64,000 nucleotides of DNA, taken from positions 1 to 64,000 of the forward strand of contig LKPX01000007.1 in assembly GCA_001443525.1 (NCBI GenBank), given 5' to 3'. Position numbers and translations under genes: made by a program. Shown piece by piece: positions 8,835 through 16,368 of this stretch. The notes under the pieces were generated by a model that was not told where the DNA came from, did no database searches, and saw nothing but the letters and a program-made list of their open reading frames with translations. Position 1 is the first letter of the stretch. Every line of letters begins with the position of its first letter. Source of the DNA: Desulfobacteraceae bacterium RAAP-1 (GTDB lineage Bacteria; Desulfobacterota; Desulfobacteria; Desulfobacterales; Desulfatirhabdiaceae).

Positions 8835-9223
8835 GGCGCCTTCTCTTCATTGCTTTCGGGAGTTTTCTGCACCGCCACGTATTTGCAAAACGGCATTGTT
8901 TTCACGTCCTCTTCCAGATACAGCGTGCGGTCGTAGTCGATGACCAGCCCGTGAAACCGGATACCGAATAAATCCTGAATCTCGTTTTCGACCAGAAAAG
9001 CGGCGAAATAAACCGGGGAAATGCTGGGCACGGAACTGTCTTTGGAAATGGTCAGCCTCAGGTGTTTCAGCTGAAATTCCCTGTCAAAATGATAGAGAAT
9101 TTCCACCTGGGTCTCGCTGATTTCAACGCAGGAGAGTGTTACGAACCGGTAGCGTTCAACTTTCATTCTTGCGGTTTCACCCAGCAGGTTATCCGGGCTG
9201 ATACACATCACTTCTCCCTGCAT
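8831..9223 (-). CDS. echD: Ech hydrogenase subunit D-like (NuoC-related)
   Basis: A 130-residue protein in the position and size of EchD, distantly related to the 30-kDa NuoC subunit that docks the catalytic module. Seen: LHYFxxx-type beta strands (LYHFDREFQLKHLRLTI) and ENEIQDLFGIRFHGL, which is the conserved E-x-x-D-x-F/L-G-I-x-F-x-G motif of NuoC. It overlaps echC by 16 bases; the SD GAGGAGG lies inside the end of echC. Start at 9223 (ATGCAGGGAGAAG) is preferred for this spacing. Confidence 0.85.
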   Translation of the reverse strand: MQGEVMCISPDNLLGETARMKVERYRFVTLSCVEISETQVEILYHFDREFQLKHLRLTISKDSSVPSISPVYFAAFLVENEIQDLFGIRFHGLVIDYDRTLYLEEDVKTMPFCKYVAVQKTPESNEEKAP

Positions 9224-9699
9224 GGCGCTTCCTCCTCAAAGTCATTTGCAGATATACTTTCGGCCGTTTCAGCCTTTCCCCTGAATTTTTCAAGGCCGAG
9301 CACCACGCCATCGATAATGGCTTCAGGTTTTGCAGGGCAGCCCGGAACATAGACATCCACAGGAATCACTTTATCCACGCCGCCAATCACATTCCAGGCT
9401 TCACGGAAGATACCGCCTGTAAGGCCGCAGGCGCCGATAGCCACAACCACTTTAGGATCTGGTATCTGGTCGTAGAGATTGCGCAGCACTTTTTGGTTTC
9501 GATGATTGACCGTACCGGTGACCAGAAAGATATCCGCGTGCATGGGATTGCCTGTATTGATGATGCCAAAGCGTTCCACGTCATATACCGGTGTCAGACA
9601 GGCCAGCACTTCGATATCGCATCCGTTGCAACTGCCGCAATCAAAGTGCAGCATCCAAGGGGACTGCATCCTGGCTTTGGTCATGATTTTTTTGAACAT
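9208..9699 (-). CDS. echC: Ech hydrogenase small subunit (NuoB-related)
   Basis: A 163-residue NuoB/PSST-type small subunit that carries the proximal [4Fe-4S] cluster next to the NiFe site. Cysteines: C21, C24 and C27 in CGSCNGCDIEVLA, one in IGACGLTGG (about 93) and one in PGCPAKPEAI. This is the usual proximal cluster pattern. The last ~20 residues are acidic and variable. It lies 14 bases downstream of echB in the same operon. Confidence 0.93.
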   Translation of the reverse strand: MFKKIMTKARMQSPWMLHFDCGSCNGCDIEVLACLTPVYDVERFGIINTGNPMHADIFLVTGTVNHRNQKVLRNLYDQIPDPKVVVAIGACGLTGGIFREAWNVIGGVDKVIPVDVYVPGCPAKPEAIIDGVVLGLEKFRGKAETAESISANDFEEEAPCREK

Positions 9700-9713
9700 A
9701 TCCGGATAAATTC

Positions 9714-10565
9714 CTATCGTGCATACAACCAGACAAGGTTTACCAGCGACAGCGCCATGCCCATGCCCCAGCCGTACCCCAGCATCCAGCGCCAGTTCAT
9801 TCTGGCGGAAACATTGTCAATCCAGATTTCCCCCAAATACGTTATCCCGACAAGCAATAATGCACCTATCGGATTTGTGGTCCAGAACAGGGAACAAAAT
9901 CCCAGAAGCAGCACCGTTTCATACCAGTGAGCGATTTCGGTCAGCGCCAGGAGAGGCCCGGAATAGTCCGTCAAAAGTCCTTTGACAAGTTCCTGATGCG
10001 CATGGTGCGAGGTGGACAGGTCAAAGGGCGATTTGCGGAGCTTAATGGTCAAAACAAAGCTCAGCACCACGAACAAAAACGGGAGTTTCAGCAGCAACGG
10101 CTGATTCATGGCATCAACGGATTCGATCTTAAAGCTGCCGGTTTGAAAGTAAATTCCGACGGAAATCAGTATCAGCAGCGGTTCATAGCAAAGCATCTGC
10201 AGGAGTTCCCGATGAGCTCCGGCCTGGCTGTAAGGCGATGTGGAGGAAAAAGCCCCCACCACCAGAAAAACGGCGCCCACAGCCTGAATAAACAGGATGA
10301 GCAGAAGATCGGAGCGGAGAAAAAACAGCGCCGTGGCAATGGAGGCTGCTGTCAGATAAGCGTTGACACAAAACGCCTGCCAGACGTTCACCACCACTTT
10401 TTCTTTTCCCAGCAGCTTGATCACATCGTAAAACGGCTGCAATAGCGGCGGACCGATACGAGACTGAAAGCGCGCCGTCAGAATTCTGTCAAAACCCGAT
10501 ATCACGCCGCCGAGCACGGGGCCGGAAGCCAGCCCCGCCAATATCAGGACGCTCTTATTTATCAT
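9714..10565 (-). CDS. echB: Ech hydrogenase membrane subunit B (NuoH-related)
   Basis: About 283 residues starting MINKSVLILAGL, with eight or so hydrophobic segments. Family signature near the N-terminus: GFDRILTARFQSRIGPP, the NuoH/HyfC quinone-module-like loop that contacts the hydrophilic arm, then FSTSPYSQAGAHRELLQ. A longer reading frame extends upstream to 10820 but runs through echA. The true start at 10565 is shown by the ATGA overlap (10562-10565) with the echA stop. Role: membrane anchor and ion path coupling ferredoxin:H+ oxidoreduction to H+ or Na+ translocation. Confidence 0.92.
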   Translation of the reverse strand: MINKSVLILAGLASGPVLGGVISGFDRILTARFQSRIGPPLLQPFYDVIKLLGKEKVVVNVWQAFCVNAYLTAASIATALFFLRSDLLLILFIQAVGAVFLVVGAFSSTSPYSQAGAHRELLQMLCYEPLLILISVGIYFQTGSFKIESVDAMNQPLLLKLPFLFVVLSFVLTIKLRKSPFDLSTSHHAHQELVKGLLTDYSGPLLALTEIAHWYETVLLLGFCSLFWTTNPIGALLLVGITYLGEIWIDNVSARMNWRWMLGYGWGMGMALSLVNLVWLYAR

Positions 10566-12466
10566 AGCGTACTTCCTATAATCAGGATCAGCAGCACGCC
10601 GGCCGCCAGATTGATCCAGACTGTCAGCGTCCGTTCGCCGAATATGTTCGAAAGGTAGTAATTCCCTGCCTCCGCTTGAACGCGCTGATTCATGGGGCCC
10701 GTAAATACTCTGGGTTCCGCAGTCTGAATACCGCTCAGGTAGGGCGTGCTGATACGTGCTTTGGTTGCCCATCGGACAGACAGGATGGATTGCAGAAAAC
10801 CCAGGACAGCGATCAGACACAAGGGCAGGGCGGCAAAAACGCCGTAAGCATTCTCCAGAACGCCATCATGCAGGGAATATGGCGGTGTGTAATTCAGCGT
10901 CATCGACGAGGTGAACAGCTTTGCGTACAGCCAGGGAACGGTAATGCTCAGAAGCCCGGCGCCCGCGCAAAGCGACAATAACGCCGCCCAGGTGAGTACA
11001 GGCTGTTTTTCGAGCGTAAACTTTCCTGCAAACGGGTCGCTCATCAGCGTTCCTGCCCAGCGCGCCCAGTACATGGCGGTCAGGGCGCTGCCGACAGCCA
11101 TCAGAAATATGACGAAAATATTGACTGCCGCCGCTTCCATGGCCATCCATTTGCCCAGAAGCAGTCCAAATGGCGGCATGATCATCATCACCACCCCCAT
11201 CACCGTAATAAGCGCGGTCAGAGGCATTTTTGAATACAGGCCGCGCATGTCCTCGATATCGCGGCTGTCGATATGCTGTTCGATCGTGCCGACGCAAAGA
11301 AACAGCATGGCTTTGGTGACAGCGTGAAAAATGATAAGCAGGATGGCCGCAGTGATGGATTCCGGTGTATCAAGACCGACGCAGGCGAAAATGAGCCCTA
11401 AATTGCTGATGGTGGAATAGGCCAGTACTTTTTTGCCGTTGCTTTGTCCAACCGCCAGCCCGGCGGCAGCCAGAAAAGAGAACGCGCCAAAGACAGCAAT
11501 ACAATGGCTTAAAAAACTGCCCTGCATGGCCGGGGCCAGCCTCAGCGCCAGATATACACCGACCTTGACCATGGTGCTGGAATGGAGCAGGGCCGATACC
11601 GGCGTCGGCGCGACCATCGCGCCTGTCAGCCAGCTCTGCATGGGAAACTGGGCGGACTTGGTAAAGGCCGCCAGACAGAGCAGAGCCAACGCCAGAAAGG
11701 AAAGCCCGGCGCCGGGAGGCGTTTGGATAATCTGCTGCATGTCGATACTGCCGAGGTTCCGGTAGATCATCATCAACGCCACCGTAAACGCCAGTCCTCC
11801 CAGGCTGTTCATCCATAAAGCCCGGACGGAATTCCGGACGGCCGTTTCATCGCCGTCATGTCCGATGAGCAGAAACGAGCAAAGCGTCGTAGCTTCAAAG
11901 AAAAAGTGAATGACGGTCGTATCGTTGGACAACACCAAACCGTTCATGGCTCCCAAAAAAAACAGCATGATGCCGAAAAATCGGGGTTGTCTGGATTCTG
12001 ACAGATGCCGATGCGCTTCATGGGTTTTCATGTAGGGAATTGCCTGAAAGCAGATGATCGACCCCACGATGGAGATGATCAGCACCAGGATGAGCGATAG
12101 GTTGTCACCATAAAACGCCTGGACAACCGGGTCTTCGATCATGAACCCCTCGAACCATATCATCAAAACGATCTGTATGGCGGTGGGGATAATGACGGCC
12201 AGGCTGCGATGCCTGAATCCGTAATACAGGATCAGCGCCATCAGAAGAAAATCGGGAATCTGAACGGATTCGTGCACATTGAGGCCGAAAACAGCTTGAG
12301 GAGAAAACGCGAAGGGAACATAAAAAATCAACAACAGCGAACTTGCGATCAGAATGCCGCCGGTCGCTAGGACGATGTATGATCTGAACCGGCCGGATTC
12401 TGCTAAAAAGCAGCACACCGCCGCCATAAACGGCAAAAGAATCAGGATAGATGTCAGCGCCTGCAT
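10562..12466 (-). CDS. echA: Ech hydrogenase membrane subunit A (NuoL/antiporter-like)
   Basis: A 634-residue protein with about 16 membrane segments, NuoL/MrpA-like. Seen: the conserved antiporter core (FFFEATTLCSFLLIGHD with the coupling Glu, KSAQFPMQSWLTGAMVAPTPVSALLHSSTMVKVGVYL split over membrane helices, with the Lys and His typical of proton channels). It is the first gene of echABCDEF on the minus strand and lies upstream of the other five with overlaps or gaps of at most 14 bases. The 158-base gap ahead of it (12467-12624) should carry the promoter, but I see no convincing -35/-10 there. Confidence 0.92.
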   Translation of the reverse strand: MQALTSILILLPFMAAVCCFLAESGRFRSYIVLATGGILIASSLLLIFYVPFAFSPQAVFGLNVHESVQIPDFLLMALILYYGFRHRSLAVIIPTAIQIVLMIWFEGFMIEDPVVQAFYGDNLSLILVLIISIVGSIICFQAIPYMKTHEAHRHLSESRQPRFFGIMLFFLGAMNGLVLSNDTTVIHFFFEATTLCSFLLIGHDGDETAVRNSVRALWMNSLGGLAFTVALMMIYRNLGSIDMQQIIQTPPGAGLSFLALALLCLAAFTKSAQFPMQSWLTGAMVAPTPVSALLHSSTMVKVGVYLALRLAPAMQGSFLSHCIAVFGAFSFLAAAGLAVGQSNGKKVLAYSTISNLGLIFACVGLDTPESITAAILLIIFHAVTKAMLFLCVGTIEQHIDSRDIEDMRGLYSKMPLTALITVMGVVMMIMPPFGLLLGKWMAMEAAAVNIFVIFLMAVGSALTAMYWARWAGTLMSDPFAGKFTLEKQPVLTWAALLSLCAGAGLLSITVPWLYAKLFTSSMTLNYTPPYSLHDGVLENAYGVFAALPLCLIAVLGFLQSILSVRWATKARISTPYLSGIQTAEPRVFTGPMNQRVQAEAGNYYLSNIFGERTLTVWINLAAGVLLILIIGSTL

Positions 12467-12493
12467 AGTGTTATCATCCTCAGCGATTCTGGA

Positions 12494-12622
12494 ATGGTTC
12501 TGCAGCTAAAATGCCTGATGGAAGGCTTAATCTTCAATTCTCCGGTCATTACCACCGATTTCTCCGACCATGACGGCTGTATCGGAATCTTTCTGAAAGG
12601 CACCCAGACAGCCGATCGTTAG
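12494..12622 (+). other. Small open frame, unknown (possible gene remnant)
   Basis: In the gap between echA and the GNAT toxin, a plus-strand frame encodes 42 residues beginning MVLQLKCLMEGLI and ending TQTADR. There is no good SD. I do not recognise it. It may be a gene fragment or chance. Confidence 0.15.
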
Positions 12623-12624
12623 AG

Positions 12625-13113
12625 TTATAAAGAAGCGCCGCTTTTAAGTGACAAAATCAGCGTCATCGGCTGTGTCGGCGAGGCCGTGAATCCATAATGC
12701 TCATAGAAGATTTTGGCCTCATCGGAAATGGCATGTACAAGAAGACCCCGGATGCCGAGAATACCTCCAGCTTGTATCGTACGCAAAACGGCGTCTTGAA
12801 GTAAAGCCGCGCCAAATCCCTTGCCCTGCCATAAACGATCGATTGCCAAACGTCCCAGAATCGCCATGGGAACAGGGTCAGGCATATTGCGCCGAACGGA
12901 ACTCGGCGCATCATTCAAAGCCAGCGCGCCGGACGCCAAACAATAATAGCCGAAAACCTTTTGTCCGTCGGTTATGACATAAGTGCGGGATGCCCCACTC
13001 ACTTGATTGGGATATGCCCGGCGCTTCAACCATTCGTCCAAACTGGTAACGCCACATGTAAAGTCATTCACTGCATGGTCGACCGACAGAAGAACAGGGG
13101 CGGACAGGGTCAT
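12625..13113 (-). CDS. GNAT-family acetyltransferase toxin (TacT/AtaT-like)
   Basis: About 162 residues, GNAT fold. The N-terminus LSAPVLLSVDHAVNDFTCGVTSLDEWL followed by KRRAYPNQVSGASRTYV is diagnostic of the TacT/AtaT toxins, which acetylate aminoacyl-tRNA. The acetyl-CoA loop appears as DRLWQGKGFGAALLQDA (Q/R-x-x-G-x-G/A pattern). It follows and overlaps the DUF1778 antitoxin gene, the standard order for this toxin class. ATG 13113 is chosen; a GTG at 13122 in frame is the alternative. It would stop translation if freed from its antitoxin. Confidence 0.88.
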   Translation of the reverse strand: MTLSAPVLLSVDHAVNDFTCGVTSLDEWLKRRAYPNQVSGASRTYVITDGQKVFGYYCLASGALALNDAPSSVRRNMPDPVPMAILGRLAIDRLWQGKGFGAALLQDAVLRTIQAGGILGIRGLLVHAISDEAKIFYEHYGFTASPTQPMTLILSLKSGASL

Positions 13114-13394
13114 GAGGCCCACGGTTTGCGGGCTTTCATTAGGCGATCAAATCCCTTGCCGCTGGGTGGTTGATCGAGTACTTTGAGAAAATGGTCATAG
13201 GTTGTTTGATCCACGAGTACAAGGGCCTGATCGAGCAAAGTGTCTTCAGCCGCTCGTCGCGCTGCATCAATCATGAAATCAGAACGTGATTTTCCACGTG
13301 CTTTCGCGGCTCTGTCAATCAATGCCCGCGTGGCAATGCGCACGCGTAAATTAACGGCGCAAGTTTGAGTATCTGTAATTGTTTGTATCGCCAT
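13110..13394 (-). CDS. DUF1778 ribbon-helix-helix antitoxin
   Basis: 94 residues with an N-terminal ribbon-helix-helix fold (NLRVRIATRALIDRAAKARGKSRSDFMIDAA at about 15-45) and a C-terminal arm expected to wrap the GNAT toxin (LVDQTTYDHFLKVLDQPP). DUF1778 proteins bind their own promoter and neutralise the toxin. The gene ends within the first codons of the toxin gene, so the pair is translationally coupled and probably autoregulated from the 13395-13509 gap. Confidence 0.9.
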   Translation of the reverse strand: MAIQTITDTQTCAVNLRVRIATRALIDRAAKARGKSRSDFMIDAARRAAEDTLLDQALVLVDQTTYDHFLKVLDQPPSGKGFDRLMKARKPWAS

Positions 13395-13509
13395 ATTTTC
13401 CTTCTCAATTTTTCGAAAGACGGGAGTACTGAGAACTGCCCAGTTTATTATATCCGAAAATAATGATACACAACGTGTATCTCATTTGCAAGGGACTCGA
13501 TATTTAGGG

Positions 13510-14976
13510 TTACGTCCTTCCGAGAGTATGAATTACCTGCCCGTCGGTGTTGCGGATATTCACCATCATCGGCATCTGGCCGGGCAGGGCGTGCGTGGCG
13601 CAGGACAGACAGGGATCATACGCCCGCAAGGCCATTTCGATCCTGTTCAGCAGCCCCTCCCTGATATCGCCTTGCCGTATGAACTCTTTGGCGGCCTTTT
13701 TGATGGACAGCGAAATGGGGGCGGCGTTGTTCTGTGTTGCTACAATAAGGTTGACTTTGGTCAACAGTCCTCGGTCGTCGGTCTCATAGTGATGGAAAAG
13801 CGTTCCCCTCGGGGCTTCCACGCATCCGACGCCGATATGTTTCAGATGCAGGTTCATGTTGCGGATGTCCTTGCTGGTAAGAAGCGGATCGCTTGCGATC
13901 ATCTGATTGTGCTCTGCAGCCTGAAGTGCGCAGATCAGCCGCGCCCAGTGCATGGCCAGTGTATGATGCGCCGGTTTGCCGCCCAGGGTCTCAAACATCT
14001 GCTCGTATTCTTTCTGGGCCAGTGGCGTGGCCATGCCACTGGCGACGTTCAGCCTGGCCAGTGGCGCGACACGGTAGAGAGAGGTTCCCTGTCCTTCCAC
14101 CAGCCCTTTCCAGCCGATCTTTTTCAGATGGCACATCTTGATATATGTCCAGAGTTCGACCCATTCGCCGATATGCTCTATATAATCTCTGGGAGCAAAG
14201 CGCAGAATTTCCGCGCCGTCGGGATCGATGACCTTGACCATGCCGTCATAGAAACTGACCTTGTCGTTTTCATCCACCAGAGACATGTAGCAGGTCTTTA
14301 GCCGATAGGCGTCATTCAGCATCAGATCGAGGTTCTTCGGGTTGTGCAGTACCAGATCCTTAAACATATCCATCGCGAATTGTGCAAACGCCACGGAATC
14401 ATCAGCGATCTCTTTGATCCACTTGCGTTCTTCAGAAGTGATGCCACGGGACACGCCGCCCGGCAATCCTCCTTCAGGATGCGGCGCCTTGCTGAAAACC
14501 AGTTTGATAATTTCCCGGTTTTTTCGTCGCACATCGATGATTCTGGCGCCGATATCCTTGCCCAGTTTGTGGATAACGCCGAGAATATTCCGCTCGGCTG
14601 GGTCTGCATCCGGACCGGCTACAAAATCGGGAGCCGCCAGAAAGAAGAAGTGGATATAATGATCTTCAATATAAAATGCGTTGAATTCGAGCTGTCGAAT
14701 CAATATAGCTGTCGGTGTGGGTTCCACGTCATAAAGGTCGTCCAGGGCCTTTGAAGCAGCCATGTGATGGGCGGAGGGACATATCCCGCAGATGTTGGGG
14801 GCAATGCGCGTCATCTCCTCGGCAGGACGGCCCAGGCAGAAGCGTTCGAAGCCTCTCAGCTCCGATACCTGCCAGAAAGCGTCTTCCACATCCCCATGGT
14901 CGTTTAGAAAGATTTCGATCTTTCCGTGGCCTTCCAGACGCGTCACAGGATCAATGGTAATGGTCTTGGCTGTCAT
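13510..14976 (-). CDS. mvhA: Mvh-type [NiFe] hydrogenase large subunit
   Basis: 488 residues, group 3 (F420-non-reducing/methyl-viologen-reducing) hydrogenase catalytic subunit. Nickel ligands: NICGIC (Cys 63 and 66 from the start used here) and DPCLSC near the C-terminus. The C-terminus continues ATHALPGQM..., so about 26 residues after the conserved His should be cut by a maturation protease; this contrasts with EchE, which has no extension. ATG 14976 is preferred over an upstream in-frame TTG because GGAG sits 9 bases away. It is the last gene of the minus-strand operon. No hydrogenase maturation genes occur in the window. Confidence 0.93.
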   Translation of the reverse strand: MTAKTITIDPVTRLEGHGKIEIFLNDHGDVEDAFWQVSELRGFERFCLGRPAEEMTRIAPNICGICPSAHHMAASKALDDLYDVEPTPTAILIRQLEFNAFYIEDHYIHFFFLAAPDFVAGPDADPAERNILGVIHKLGKDIGARIIDVRRKNREIIKLVFSKAPHPEGGLPGGVSRGITSEERKWIKEIADDSVAFAQFAMDMFKDLVLHNPKNLDLMLNDAYRLKTCYMSLVDENDKVSFYDGMVKVIDPDGAEILRFAPRDYIEHIGEWVELWTYIKMCHLKKIGWKGLVEGQGTSLYRVAPLARLNVASGMATPLAQKEYEQMFETLGGKPAHHTLAMHWARLICALQAAEHNQMIASDPLLTSKDIRNMNLHLKHIGVGCVEAPRGTLFHHYETDDRGLLTKVNLIVATQNNAAPISLSIKKAAKEFIRQGDIREGLLNRIEMALRAYDPCLSCATHALPGQMPMMVNIRNTDGQVIHTLGRT

Positions 14977-14978
14977 GG

Positions 14979-15962
14979 TCAATTCTCCAAACCTTTCTTT
15001 GCGATTTTTTGTCCCAGGATGGATGACGGCTGAGAGAAACGGTACAGGTAGCCGACAGGATCGTCGATAGAGTCAATGGCTTCCTTGATTTCGTCATCCC
15101 GCTCCACAACCAGCAGAGATGACAGGGTGGACAGAAATTTGGGCGCTGACTCCATGACGCCCGGAACAGGGCCGAAACAGCCGCGGCAGGGAACGTTGAT
15201 CCGGATGCAGGTTTCCCCGCATCCCGAGCGCGTTGCAGGCCCCAGGCAGATGATTCCGGCGGCCAGAAAACATTCATCCGGATCGGCTTCCACCTCATGG
15301 ATACGCCGAAAGGAACGAATCTCCATGCGGTTCGGCTTGCGTAGATTGCGAGGGCAGGTGTCGCAGAGAGCTTTGCGAGGCGCGAGGGCGGATCCTTTGG
15401 GCGGCAAATCGCCTGCGAGTGTAGCGACAATGGCGTTTCCGATCAGTTCGGGCGGTGGCGGACATCCCGGAAGATAATAATCCACGTCAATAACCTGATC
15501 CAGCGTGAAGACATGTTCAAAAAATTCCGGGAGTGTCAGTTTGTAGCCGTTCAGATCGGTTTCCGGCTGCGGAAAGCAGCCAGTCGGATTGATCACTGTC
15601 GGCGCGTTCCGGTAAACCCAGTTGAAAATGTCTTCCTTACCGCAGAAATTGGCCAGGCCTGAAACACCGCCAAAACACGCGCATGCGCCCATAGCAAGCA
15701 CAATTTTGGATTTTTTTCTCAGCAGCTCCGCCATTTTCTGATGATCGGCGTTTCTTACCGAACCCGACAGAATGCTGAGGGCGATTTCGCCATCCTGCAT
15801 CGCCTGAATGCGGCTGTATTTAAAATCCATAGCCAAGGGCCAGAGGACGATATCGACAGCATCCGCCACCTGAAGCATGACCTCGTTCAGATCAATAATC
15901 GCCTGATCGCATCCGGCGCAGGCTCCCAGCCCGTATATGGCGATTTTCGGTTTTTCCGCCAT
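14979..15962 (-). CDS. mvhG: Mvh-type hydrogenase small subunit
   Basis: 327 residues, small iron-sulfur subunit of group 3c-type hydrogenases. N-terminal proximal cluster motif GLGACAGCDQ (Cys 15 and 18), LAMGACACFGG, and PGCPPPPELIGNA. The C-terminal part has more cysteines (CDTCPRN; CLGPATRSGCGETCIRINVPCRGCFGP), typical of MvhG/FrhG binding further [4Fe-4S] clusters. Strong SD AGGAGG. It lies 10 bases downstream of mvhD. Confidence 0.93.
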   Translation of the reverse strand: MAEKPKIAIYGLGACAGCDQAIIDLNEVMLQVADAVDIVLWPLAMDFKYSRIQAMQDGEIALSILSGSVRNADHQKMAELLRKKSKIVLAMGACACFGGVSGLANFCGKEDIFNWVYRNAPTVINPTGCFPQPETDLNGYKLTLPEFFEHVFTLDQVIDVDYYLPGCPPPPELIGNAIVATLAGDLPPKGSALAPRKALCDTCPRNLRKPNRMEIRSFRRIHEVEADPDECFLAAGIICLGPATRSGCGETCIRINVPCRGCFGPVPGVMESAPKFLSTLSSLLVVERDDEIKEAIDSIDDPVGYLYRFSQPSSILGQKIAKKGLEN

Positions 15963-15972
15963 CCGGCGCCTC

Positions 15973-16368
15973 CTATATCCGTTTCACCGGCCCCAGCTTG
16001 GCCAGGTCATTTTTCATCCGGGCAATCAATTGCGGAATCTTCTTTCCCTCCGGGTCAATGGCCATTTCCATATCCAGTCTTTCCGGTTCGATCCCGAAAG
16101 CGCCCAGCACCTTTTGGATCAAACAGACTTTCTTGCGGGTCTGATAGTTGCCGTCCTGAAAATGACAATGACCTTCCGGGCAGCCGAGGATCAAAACACC
16201 GTCCGCTCCGGCTTTAAACGCCTTCAGAATGTGATGCGTGTCGATCTTTCCGCTGCAGGCCACCGGTATCCAGTTCAAGATAGTGGCGCCAAGGGTTTCC
16301 TCATTGTTCAGATAGCCCCAGCCGAAGTTGCATGAAAAACAGACGACTTTGGGGTTATAGGCTTCCAT
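15973..16368 (-). CDS. mvhD: Hydrogenase delta subunit MvhD-like
   Basis: About 131 residues of the MvhD/FlpD family, which carries a [2Fe-2S] cluster and links MvhAG to a flavoprotein partner. Cysteines: CFSC (10 and 13), VACSGKIDT, LGCPEGHCHF. ATG 16368 (MEAYNPKV) is chosen because AGGAGG lies 7 bases upstream. The gene overlaps the end of the flavoprotein gene by 14 bases, indicating coupled translation. A second MvhD-like gene lies at 39600-40007. Confidence 0.92.
   Translation of the reverse strand: MEAYNPKVVCFSCNFGWGYLNNEETLGATILNWIPVACSGKIDTHHILKAFKAGADGVLILGCPEGHCHFQDGNYQTRKKVCLIQKVLGAFGIEPERLDMEMAIDPEGKKIPQLIARMKNDLAKLGPVKRI

Noticed and set aside
10566-10820. Upstream extension of echB
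   Set aside because: It lies within echA in another frame; the ATGA junction at 10562-10565 gives the natural start.
13486-14301. Plus-strand frame of 271 codons
   Set aside because: Antisense to mvhA, which has both NiFe motifs and a good start.
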